Positions 24,197 to 34,206 of a stretch of 64,000 nt of DNA are shown in pieces. Each line of letters begins with the position of its first letter. The stretch's first letter is position 1. The DNA is taken from the NCBI GenBank assembly GCA_000787465.1, contig JSYX01000053.1, forward strand, positions 1 through 64,000. Direction: 5' to 3'. The translations under genes and the position numbers were made by a program. The notes under the pieces are model-generated. The model saw nothing but the letters and a program-made list of their open reading frames with translations. It was not told the origin of the DNA and did no database searches. The DNA is from Thermomucor indicae-seudaticae (Eukaryota > Mucoromycota > Mucoromycetes > Mucorales > Lichtheimiaceae).

Positions 24197-25173
24197 TCAT
24201 GTCAAACCGTCCGAGCATGTCCACGCCTTCTTGATGGCTGCTGAGAGGTCAGCTGGCGTCGTCACCGTAGAGGAATCCGACAGTAGCCTTTTGGCAATAG
24301 CTTTTACCGCCCTGATCCTCCTTGCCGAACTATCCTTTTCTTGCTGATGCTCCCCACCCTTTCCGGCCAAGATAAGGTCACGGACGAAGTTCATTTTGAC
24401 CTCCAAGGCCCTGGTGTTCGCATGTCACCATGCGATGGCCAGACGTTCGTGTTCCATCGCACGTCGGGTTTCCCATTTCTGTCTCTCGAGTTCATACACC
24501 TTCTTCTCTTCAGCTTCATCGTCTTCATCTTCAACGGCAGCTACGTCGTCGTACTCTAGTTCCCTACCATCTTCCAAGGAAAGGCGTTCGAAAATAGCCG
24601 GGTCCTCAAAGGAGACGGCAGGCGACCCAACAGAAGGCTCGACGACATCCACCGAGCCACTGGACGGCTCGGAAGCCTCGGCATCACTGACATGAGAGGG
24701 AGCAAGAGTTGACGCGTGCGAAGCCGGCCTCATCCACATGACGAGGGTTCACGTTCTCTCGCTCCCCGAACAGTCGCAGCATCCGCAAATAGCCGGGGCA
24801 TTCGTTTTCTTGCCTAGCTTGGATTGTTAAAACGTCCTTGGTGATATCTTCATCGGTGACGCCGTAGCCAGTTCGACTGCTGGCCTCGAAGACTTGCTTG
24901 AACTTTTTCAAGTACGTCTCGAACCGCGTTTTCGCCATTGAGCCGGTCCAGTTGGATTTACACTTGGCATTAACAAACTGGGCCATCATTCTGTAGCCCG
25001 CCATTTTGGTCAGAGGTTTCCCACGAGTTGGGCGCGAACCATTCGCTTTGCCAATGATCAGGTCGTAATTCTCTTTTACACCCACAAAAGTGCACATGGC
25101 AAGGTATTGCTCTTCGGTAGTGTGCTTTCCCTTGTCATTGGTAAAAGGCAGTTTGTTGCTGTTGCTCAGACAT
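24197..25173 (-). pseudogene. Frameshifted DNA-binding/coiled-coil protein relic
   Basis: Minus-strand coding text starts at MSEQQQQ (25173), shifts frame, and continues from 25130 as EEQYLAMCTFVGVKENYDLI and KMAGYRMMAQFVNAKCKSNW. It then passes through an MAKTRFETYLKKFKQVFE helix, RTGYGVTDEDITK and LRLFGERENVNP. A second shift near 24.73 kb leads into a Ser/Glu-rich part and the helix KKVYELERQKWETRRAMEHE, and a third shift leads into MEVKMNFVRDLILAGKG. The layout (trihelix/Myb-like fold, acidic linker, coiled coil) resembles multi-copy hypothetical proteins of Mucorales that I associate with mobile elements. That association is from memory. At least three frame breaks make it a pseudogene. 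Confidence 0.5.
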
Positions 25174-25302
25174 TGTGAAATAATGCTTAATGTAAACGCG
25201 ATGACGTGTGCTCAAAAGGGACAAGTATTCTACATGAAGGTTTAAAGAGAGCTGAAGACAGTAACAAGCGAAAAAGTTTTATTTAGATAACTTTGAAAGC
25301 CA

Positions 25303-25960
25303 CTATTTTCTGGGCGATGGCATTGCCGTCAAAGACGATAGCTGGCATCTTTGTAATGGAAAACAAACGCGTTTCAGGTTGCAGGTGACACCCAGGCGCA
25401 AAAATACCGATGTCCATAGAGCGTGCGCCCTTTGCGACTTTCGGTGCTGGACCGAAACCAAGCTGTTACGAAGTGCAGCCTGCAATTCCGCCGTCTGTTC
25501 ACAGTTGATCAATTTGATTCTTCATCAGCGATAAGAAGGGAGACACGACAGTTGTTATATCTCCACCGTTTGTTCCGCTGAATGATGGCTGGAAACTGAT
25601 AGCAAAGACCGTTGCCACCATCGGTAGGCATTAACACAAATACGTCCTCGCCATTCATTACAGCGTTGATAGCCTTCGATTCCTTGATGCGAAAATGAGC
25701 TAACTTGAACTTGTGTCAAGTCCTTTTCGAACAGCACGAGACCACGGGTATTGTTCTTGGCTGCAGTCTTTAATAAGCGTAGATGATGTTGCTGGTGATA
25801 TTGTCTGTGAAATTTTGCTTGTAACGGCTATGCTGAATGGTTTAAAGTTGAAAATAACGAATTCGACGGGCCAGAGTCTTGCATGGTAACATCATCATCA
25901 TCATCGTCGTCCTCCTCTAGAACGATGCTTTCAATGTTGGCTATGACGGTTTTTCAATGC
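25303..25960 (-). pseudogene. RecQ-type DNA helicase relic
   Basis: Minus-strand fragments in alternating frames read EQYPWSRAVRKGL, then ESKAINAVMNGEDVFVLMPT and DGGNGLCYQFPAII. This matches the start of the RecQ/BLM helicase core: the PWS...V...L entry motif, the Q-motif region (normally FRxxQxEAINA) and motif I, where GGGKSLCYQLPA is expected. The Walker A lysine is Asn here, and several stops and shifts interrupt the gene, so it cannot work. An acidic run of Asp residues lies before it (about 25.89-25.92 kb). Later helicase motifs (DEAH and beyond) were not found downstream. Confidence 0.6.
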
Positions 25961-26369
25961 GTTCATGATGGATGGCGCCCTTAAGTCTCCTCGATCAATG
26001 CGTTCTTGACGATGCTTCACGAATCATTCCATATAAAATTGCTCTGCTTGGCGGTCCAATATGTTCAAATAATATCGATCTTGCTGGTATTGCAGGTGCC
26101 GATCCACCAGTCCCAACAATCGTTTCTTTCGAAATGCGTTCCTCCCACGTATTCTTTGAGTCCGCGTTCTAGCCGTCGCAGCTCGGCACATATTTCGTCG
26201 TCTTCACGACCGTTCCAATCCAGCTGATGATCAATATAGCGTCATCGCTGAATAAACCCGCATACCGTAGCTACTGCGCCAGGGTTTCTTCAAAGTCAAC
26301 CATTTCTTTCGATGCTTCTGATAATACTTGCAACAAAGTTCGTCCTTCCATCTGCGAAGAACGATGCTG

Positions 26370-27020
26370 AATCCACCTCCATGTGGTCGTTATCGTTATG
26401 TTGATCAGTCATGACACCTTTCAGATCCACTATATCTTCAATAATCAAGAGCTCGGCTAAGCTGCCACAGCTGAGATGTTCGGTCAACAAATAGGACCAG
26501 TAAGCGGTTCTCCGGAACGCAGGTATATTGCGCTAGGTGTTTTTCTTCCTTTCTTGGATCCTGCCAGGTCTCCAGCATCGCTATCCGTACTGTTGCTTTT
26601 ATCGCGAGACGGTTCCCATAAAATGACTAGATGTCCGTGGTTTTCCACTAAGCGCGGACGAGTTTCTTTGAACGCCAAGCATTAGAATCCACCTCCACGT
26701 GGCCGTTATCGTCATCTCTATCGGTCATTACGCCCTTGGGATCCACTATTGTCTTTAATAACCAAGCCTTCGGATAAACTTGCGCAGGTGAGATGCTCGG
26801 TCAACAAGTAGTCACCGGTAAGTGGTTCTCCGGGACGCAGGTATATTGCGCTGGGTGCTGTTGCTGCTCCTTGGAGCCTAATGCGTCTCCAGTATTGCTA
26901 TTGGTATCACTGGTTTTTCCGTAAGACTCTTCCGTCGAAGACTAGCGTTCTCGGCATTCTACCAAGCTCGGACGAGTTCCTCTGGACGCCAAGAATTCGA
27001 TTTTCATATCGTCTTCGAAC
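26370..27020. repeat. Diverged tandem duplication, unit about 326 bp
   Basis: The text starting AATCCACCTCC at 26370 recurs at 26696. Matching landmarks keep the same spacing: the GGTCAACAA(G/A)TAG segments, the block GGTTCTCCGG.ACGCAGGTATATTGCGCT (26514 and about 26822) and the final GAACGCCAAGCATTAG or GACGCCAAGAATTCG. Identity by eye is about 75-80 percent with small indels. The copies lie just upstream, on the minus strand, of the RecQ relic and may belong to the same decayed element. Confidence 0.75.
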
Positions 27021-27652
27021 CGGGTCTCTTCACAATTCCTTCCCAGCGCGGTGATCAAAATGGTCACATATTTAGCTGCAATGATGGCAACAATGCGGGG
27101 TTAATACACAGCTTTTGTGTCAAAAATTCATGGTCGTTTTATGTGAGCGGACGAAAATAGGATGGAATATGTGACTGGAACGTCGCTGTTGGTAGTTGAC
27201 CTTTGGGTTTCACGCGCACAAAATCGATGTCTGCTGGTTTCGGCGTAGATGCCTTGGCGTTGATATGTAGGAGTAGCGGCATAATTAGAAAGAGCTTTTT
27301 GGGATAGACTACACAAAGGGGAAATGGATCAGTTGAGCTCGGTACTCCATCCAAAGTCTCTTCTCTAGCTTACAGGTATTTGTAAGATTTTTTCCATAGA
27401 GAAAAGTATGACCAGCAGACGTTGGTGGTGATGGTGGTGGTGTTGATAGACTACGGGCTGAGATGGACATTTTGGAAATATGACGAAGCGGCGTGATATG
27501 TTGAGGGAACTTGGGTAATTAGGGTAATTATAAGAAACAGTTACCGGTTGAGCATGAACATGGTGGAAAGCGTGTTACTGTCTTCTCAGCTTTTACTTAC
27601 GCTGGGGAGGAAAGGACTGTACTACATCATCGTCTACCAACGCACTCTCCTC

Positions 27653-28873
27653 TCATCTCGACTTTTTTGACGTTGGCTCAGCGCGCTCGTCGTCGTCATC
27701 GTCATCTTTTTTGCGCTTCTTGGAACTCTGAGCTGTTCCCTCCTGACACGGCTCCTCCTTCAATTATTCTGTTGGATAGATTGATTTAGTTCATTGTAGG
27801 TAAGGAAACATGGGTCTGACTTACCCATGACTTGGCGTGCCTTTTGCATTTTCTGCTCATTTCCGCTGTTGAGCATGCTGTTAATAAATCCCATGACAAT
27901 ATTGTCACTTTTACAACAAAAAAGCCAGTAACACTCTTTCTTACTTTTGGCATCATAAGCGTATATTTGTATATTAAACTTACTTGAGCCGGCAGTCCTC
28001 CTCAGTACTTTCTTCTTCTCGTAAGTTTACGTCATCCGCCGGCGCGCGCTCGTCTCCCTCCAGCCCAAAGTGGGCCAACCGAAATCCACCCAGGAAACGG
28101 TTGTCAAAATAATCGCAGTGTCGACTGCGCCGCACAACGGGAGTCGGTTGGACGTCGGCGTCCTCCTCCTCGTCATCGCTAAAAAAAAGCAGCGCTGCTG
28201 CTGCTGCTGGTGGTGGTCATGGCGGTGGTGCTGCTCTCCGCACCCGGCTCATCGTCATCGTAAAAAAAGCTATCGGTCCTGCGGAGGACCGGTAGCGCAT
28301 GCTGGCTTTTGCAGGTGGCCAGCAACACCACCGGGCTATGCGTAAAAAAGTGAACGTGTCAAACCAAATTCTAGAAAATGTTCCCCTGCCATAGTTACTT
28401 ACTTCGGCCCCACGACCGAAAAAACTGGATTGTCTTTATCTTCAAAATGAAGATCCAGCTTTTGCTGGTCAACCTGCATAAAGAGTCAGACCGCGCATAA
28501 CATAGTATCTCATTACACAAAGAAGGCGACATACCGCGCCAGCACGCAAAGAACAGAGAACATATTCTCGTTCAGGCTTGTCCTCAACGCGGACCTTCAG
28601 GATTGTTCGTCCTGGTTGTGCGTTGTCTTTCAAATATGCCTAGCAAAAAAGGGGCGGAGCGAGTCCAGATAAGCCTCCAGATACACATGCGATCGCGACT
28701 TATATATACCCTATGTATATGTAAGCCCGCTTAGGGCAAAAGGCGGCGGCGCTCGTTGGGCTGAATAGTTTCAGCTATCCCAAAGAAAAAACCCGTCAGT
28801 TTGCAAAAAAAAAAGAAAATAATAACACGTGACAAAGCGCCCACTTACCAAGTCTGCGGACGGTGATTGACAT
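27653..28873 (-). CDS. Nucleoplasmin-like histone-chaperone protein, model incomplete
   Basis: The second and third coding pieces read GRTILKVRVEDKPEREYVLC, SLRAG and VDQQKLDLHFEDKDNPVFSV followed by VGP. This is the nucleoplasmin-like beta-barrel pattern found in fungal FKBP39/Fpr3-Fpr4 N-termini and plant HD2 proteins. Acidic text (SDDEEEDADV, REEESTEEDC) and a basic tail SSKKRKK-(D)6-ERAEPTSKKSR follow, fitting a nuclear or nucleolar chaperone. No FKBP prolyl-isomerase domain is present before the stop at 27653. Start MSITVRRL (28873) is plausible. Two places do not join in frame: a T8 tract near 28183-28190 (one base too many) and the last junction near 27770. So the gene carries frame damage, contains unrecognised splicing, or has sequence errors in homopolymers. 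The domain call is moderate; the model is provisional. Confidence 0.5.
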
Positions 28874-30935
28874 TTTAAACGAAACAAAAAAGGCTGGGAC
28901 TAGGTGATGAGGCGAAGGAAAAAAAAACCGAAAAAAATGAGGATGAGGTGAAAACACGAAGAAAAAGAAAAGAAGGGCGTCCTCAAATTTATAGTAATTT
29001 GGGCGGCTTGAACCTCCGCATCTCTTATGCATGTACGCGCAATATGCAGGAGATGTACACACAGCGACGATCACACAAATATAACGGGGTTATATCGCTA
29101 CGATGAATAAAAGCCGTTGGCCACATCAGCGACTGCTCTGTCTAGGGCAATAAAAAGTATAAGGAATCGTTCAAAATACTGTGTGATTAGTTGCAGTTCA
29201 TGACGGATCCTGGCTCGCGCGCTAACATAGCCGTCCCTTCTAAGAAGGGCATCACCTGATCAAAATAACAGTGGGGTGGCTTTGATTTGTTCGCGGCAAT
29301 CGCCATGAGGTGCCTTGGCGACGGAACCTGTATCATAGTGCTTTGCAATATTACTCTTGATTTACGAAGAGACAGCCGCACCACTTTCACTGTTGTTATT
29401 GTTGTTTTGAGCGACAGACGTGGCAGAGGGAATATCAAGCAGGGTGGTTCAGTAAAAAGGTTCTCCAAATGACATTTTTGCACCATTTCAACTATAGGTT
29501 CTGGACAAAATTAGGTGCGCGATCTTTTAGCTTGAGTCTTGAGGTCTTTAAACACAATACATTTTCCATAAAAGCCTGTAGTCAGTACCCAGGGTATCTT
29601 TCTTGCATGCGATATCGTTCACGGTATGTTTTCTAATGGTTACTGTCAGCTTTTCATGTCGTAAAGGTCATACCGTCGAGAAATTGGGTAAAGGACGTAA
29701 AGGCAAATTTGTTGTGCTCCTTTGTTACACATGTCGTCATGATCGTGAGTCTGCTTGACGCGCCGACAGTGAATTAACCATTACTGTAATCGAAAGCACT
29801 TTTCAACGGAGAGAACGGATATCTCCGAAAGCTTAGCTGAATTGCTTACAGATCTCCCTTTTGTGAGCTTGCGCGGCCCTCCAGGACCCTCCAGAGTCGC
29901 GGTTGTTGAGTGCTTGAGAAAACGTTCCACAGTCCTTTGCGTAGTTGAACGACTCAATGTTTTGGCCTTCCACAAACTCTCCGTAACTGATCCGACTTGC
30001 TAAAGAGCAACGATGATAGCACGTTCGTCGAAAGAAAGCTGCTTTCTTGGAAGGAAAGCAGTGTCGGTAGTGTCACGGAGAAGCATTGCGTAAGTGCGAG
30101 TCCAAAAGTTTTAAAAAAAGAGCAGAAGGTGTGAACTATACAATGACGCGGAGGTGTACGCAACCTTTTGGAAGCTTCGTGATCACATTCGCTACTACTA
30201 TTTAATCTTACGCAATTAAGTTTAGAATGTCTATCGTCTACTATATAAATATGAGGTTCCTAGCCTGTGTTTAATGGCAAGTTGCATTAGTGCCATAATA
30301 GATCGACTTGGCGAAGTTCAGCCAAGGTGTACGCAAGCTTTCTGGAGGGGATTGTTTGCATGACAAGGAACCGCTCCTCTTACGTGTAATCTATTACGCA
30401 GCCAGTCAAACGCGCAGTTGCATACCACAGCTGTCTGCAGCGTTATATAACAATGCAGAAGTATCAATTTCACCGTAAATCATCGCGCAAATTTCATGCA
30501 AACATCACGGAGGAGGGCTCATAAAGTTATTCAAAAATCCGTAATACGCAAAGGGTCAATGTTTTCCGTGAGATCCAGCTCTAGAAATCGTACGGAGCAT
30601 AACTGCAATGCGGATGTCCGTATTAAATCGGCTTATGTCGTGATGAAGCGAAGAAAACCTCGCATATTAGGAGGACTCGGTTCTGCACATTGCCGCTTTC
30701 TGCTCCCGGCATCGGCTGTTGATATTACCACGCGATGGCAGTAATCTTCCAGTGGAAGCATTTTAATTTGTTTCCAGAGGAAGCCAGTGGAAGAAAAGAG
30801 GGTGCCTTGGCACGGTGTGTGTAGGTCCAACCGCTGTCAAATACAACGATCGTTAACTACGAAAAGGAAGTTTTCGTCGTAAGGGACGCCTGTTGTCTAA
30901 GCCGCAGACCTGTCTTGCCATCTTTTTTCCAACCG
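28874..30935. other. Intergenic with transposon debris
   Basis: Two kilobases without an intact gene. It contains a Tc1/mariner relic (next entry). GTGTACGCAA occurs in direct orientation at 30154 and 30327, each followed by a CTTTTGGA/CTTTCTGGA-like text, resembling Tc1-type terminal repeat starts. No paired inverted copy was found. Confidence 0.5.
29780..30065 (-). pseudogene. Tc1/mariner transposase N-terminal relic
   Basis: Minus-strand text reads RKQLSFDERAIIVAL, a stop, QVGSVTESLWKAKTLSRSTT followed by QRTVERFLKHS, and then GPGGPRKLTKGD. This follows the paired helix-turn-helix layout of Tc1-family transposases: (K)xLSxxERxxIVxL, then SRSTVQRTVKRF, then GRPRKLT. A stop replaces a residue before QVG and the frame ends soon after GGPRKLT. 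The DDE catalytic half is absent. The sequence differs from the 15.2-kb fragment, so two insertions of different age or family are likely. Confidence 0.65.
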
Positions 30936-32824
30936 ATGCCAAAAGAGCCACACCTGAAACCCTCAGAGATCGCCAGATCAAAAACCGGAGAAGCGATCCC
31001 ACCGCCTCCTAACAAACCACAACAATGTACAGAGCATTTTGGTTACTCGGTTGCATGTGTGGAATGCTAATGGAACCTTCGGCAGGTCATTTCTGGGTCG
31101 CGAGGAAACGTCGGTATTGCAGTTTACCCGCCAAGCGTGGCAACAAGTTCTGCGGGGAGCATTTAACTGAAGATGATCAACAACAGCAGGCGGATCGACG
31201 TCGTATACCGTGTCCCTATGATCCTTCCCAGTAAGTACTTTTGTCAGCCCCCTGCTTTTCTGTTTAAAAGAGCCTAAAGAAACGTCCTTCCAGCACAGTC
31301 TATGAAAAGGATCTGGATCACCACTTAAAGTCAAGGTGCAACGCGCGGCCTCGGGAACCCGAAGTCTATTATTCTTTGAATGTGAACTGTACGCTGCCTC
31401 TATCTGAAGAAGAGCTAGAGTTTCAAAAGAAGATTCACTTGCACAAGCAGTTACATGCACAGCCTTGGATGATGCGTGTTCAGTTGAGTGAGCTATCAAG
31501 GCAAGAATTGGGCGATCTGATAAACAAAGTCCGGGCGACTTTTGAGAGGAATGTACCGCCTATCCAGCAGGAAGTGTTGACCCACGAGGCAGTCGAAAGA
31601 AAGAAGTAAAGGCACCTTCTGTGTTGCAGAAAGCAAACATAGATCTGATTGATTTTCTTTGTCTCATCAGGAGTCTTGTGAAGCAGACCAAGCACCTGGA
31701 CCAACAGGTATCACTCTCCCAGAAAGTGGGTTTTCAACATGTATACTGATTTATGAGGAAAACATCAAGTCGTCTTTGCTCGGGCATATGGCCAAAGCTG
31801 GTATGTTGAATGATAAGACGGCGTGCTTTGTCGAATTCGGAGCAGGCAAAGGTATTTGAGCAACGTCTTGGGGCAAGAAAGAAAGGCGGGGGTGCTGATG
31901 ATCATCGGGCGAACGTGTTAGGAGAATTGTCTGAATATCTCAAGGTGGCACTGGCGGAAACGGACGGCGAAGCGACCTATGTTCTCGTGGATCGAAAGAC
32001 AGTGAGAAATAAGGTTTGTTTGCGCGTTATTAACATCGCTCCAAGTTGATTAATATGATCAGGCCGACAATGTCTTAAGGGGCACTACGAAAAAACGCTC
32101 CACTGTTCAGCGCGTGACGATCGATATCAAAGACTTGGACTTGTCCAAGGTTCAAGCGCTATCCGATGCAGACGGAAAGAGGAAAAAGGTAGTGGCGTTG
32201 TCCAAACATCTTTGCGGCAGCGCCACGGATATTACCTTGAAATGCTTAATAAACTACGTCGAGAAAGAAAAGGCGATGGGTAACAGGTATGCCGTATCAA
32301 TGATCTATTTAAACCTTTTCGGGTAACCAAAACTGGGGAATTACAGTGAGCCCATCTCGGGAATCATCATTGCACTCTGCTGTCACCAACTTTGCCGATA
32401 CGAGATGTATCCAAACACCGCGTACCTTGATCAAAGTGGGTTTGATAGAACAGACTTTAGTCGGTTATGCAAAATGAGCAGCTGGGCTATCTGTGGTCGT
32501 AGGTCTGAGGAAAGCGATGGTGGAGAAGAAGACAAACCAAGTCATGCGGAGGTTGCGGAAGAAGAGGGGGATGCTGATCGAACCTCGTAAGTGGCTCTGT
32601 AGAATTCATAAAGCAAACAATGTTTTTCACTGACTTGGAGATCAAGTGCGCATTATTCTGGATACGATCATAAAGAAAGAGAAAAGATCGGATATTACTG
32701 CAAACGCGTGCTTGATATGGGACGAGTCCGGTACCTGAAAGAGCATGGCTTCAAGGCAAAATTAGTGTACTATGTAGATCCCGCGACCAGTCTAGAAAAT
32801 TGTGCAATAATTGCTGTTCCATAA
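30936..32824 (+). CDS. TRM13: tRNA 2'-O-methyltransferase TRM13
   Basis: Methylates the 2'-OH of nucleotide 4 in the acceptor stem of certain tRNAs (His, Pro and Gly in yeast). Nine exons (30936-31026, 31086-31230, 31294-31605, 31671-31707, 31758-31851, 31922-32013, 32063-32286, 32347-32586, 32647-32824) give 470 residues. The N-terminal CCCH-type zinc finger CHFWVARKRRYC...CGEH is followed by the U11-48K-like CHHC finger CPYDPSHTVYEKDLDHHLKS-RC. The methyltransferase domain has the SAM-binding motif CFVEFGAGKGELSEYL, then VLVDRK, the signature SKHLCGSATDITL and the late motif IIALCCHQLCRYE. A low-complexity acidic insert lies between ICGRRSEESD and DADRTS. Yeast Trm13 is 476 residues, so the length fits. 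The family is certain. Confidence 0.95.
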
Positions 32825-32917
32825 ATGCATTTTGAAAGTACACATTTCACAAAGTATGTTTGCTAGTTCGAAACGATGTTCGTGGTTTCCATAGTTTCTG
32901 CACATTGCAAGAGGATG

Positions 32918-34122
32918 TTACTTTTTGCCGAAAGGTACTTTTGGTTTGCTCTTGACCTTGTAGTAGTTTCCGAGCTCAGCAGAAGACTCTGCCGTATTTG
33001 ATTTCTTGCCTCGTTTCCGTCCACCCATGCCGTACTTTGCATTCTTCATTTGCCTCTTCTTGCTTGGTCCAGGCTTTTTCTTGTGCTCTGTCTTTTGCTT
33101 CTTTCGACTGCTGTCTGCGTTTTCTAGAGCAATATCGAAATCGTCCTCCACTGTAAGATCCTCACCGGTGCTTTTCCGCTCTAAAAGGGGTAGGTTAGCT
33201 CGTTATCAAGATGAGCTTATATCAAACACTTGCTTTTCTTGAGCAGTTTAATCTTTTCCAATGTTTCTGCCTTTTGCTTTTGTCGTTCAAGTTGTTTCTC
33301 GACCTGAATCTTTTTGCCCAATTTCTTGAGTTGTCGCTGACGCTTGGCGTCTTCGGCTGCTTTAATTCGAGCTTCTTCGTTGGCTAACCGTTGTCGGATC
33401 TAAAGCAAGAATGGGATTTTTCAGCATATATCGCACACACGAACTTTGATCGCTTTATAGTTTTACCTTGGCCATGTGTTCATCACTCTTGACCATCTCT
33501 GCAAAATAGTCGTCTGGACGAGAAAACGGGACACCTGCTTCAAGGACCTTTGTGCGGCCAATCGTGGCTCCTTCCAGCGCCTGCTGGTAGAACGCCAGCT
33601 CACGAGCCATGTCGTCTTGGATATCTGGAATCTCGATAGGCTTGGAGGATGTGACGGACATGGTTTCGATCCATGGCAGCTTTTTGAGTTTGATTTTATC
33701 GGTGAGTCGTATCAAAGCTTCCTGTTGTTGTGACAAAGCAAAGTTAAGGAAAGGAGAACTGATGGGGGGAGGGGAAAGATCGCCCTTACGGTATTGTTAA
33801 TGGCAGGCCGTTTAGACTTTTTGTTTGATCGAGCAGTGGTTTCTGATGATGATTCTTCGTCGTGTTCCTCGTCGTCATTTTCCTGTTCATTTCGTTCCTC
33901 TTCATTTTCGTCATTGTCCTGTTCATTTTCTGACGATGCGTCGCTGTCCTCTTCAGCAGTCGTGGTAGCGAGGGGCACTGCTTCCGGGACCGATTCGGTG
34001 TCGCTAATCGCTTGCTGCTCCTGATCTACGCTTTCGGGAACCTCCTCTGCTGCTGCTGCTGCTTTCTGTGCCCGTTTGGCTTGTCGTTTCAGTTTGCTTT
34101 TCGAGACTTTCTTGGCTACCAT
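32918..34122 (-). CDS. EBP2: rRNA-processing protein EBP2
   Basis: Nucleolar 60S assembly factor needed for 27S pre-rRNA processing. Four exons (33790-34122, 33467-33721, 33234-33399, 32918-33180) give 338 residues. A lysine-rich start (MVAKKVSKSKLKRQAKRAQK) and a long acidic stretch precede the conserved EBP2 domain: LKKLPWIETM, ELAFYQQALEGA, GVPFSRPDDYFAEMVKSDEH-M. A coiled basic region follows (RLANEEARIKAAEDAKRQRQ, LKKLGKKIQVEKQLERQKQK), then the conserved KKRQMKNAKYGMGGRKRG and PFGKK end. Intron 3 starts with GC (GCAAGTG). The only nearby GT would shift the frame into a stop, so this is a GC-AG intron. The 3' end lies 93 bp from the TRM13 stop (convergent). Confidence 0.94.
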
Positions 34123-34206
34123 TACACTAACTTGTATTTTTTTTTCCTGCGCGAGACCTTTTTAAGGGCTTTTTTTGCCCAACATGAAAAAACGTGACTA
34201 TCTTTA

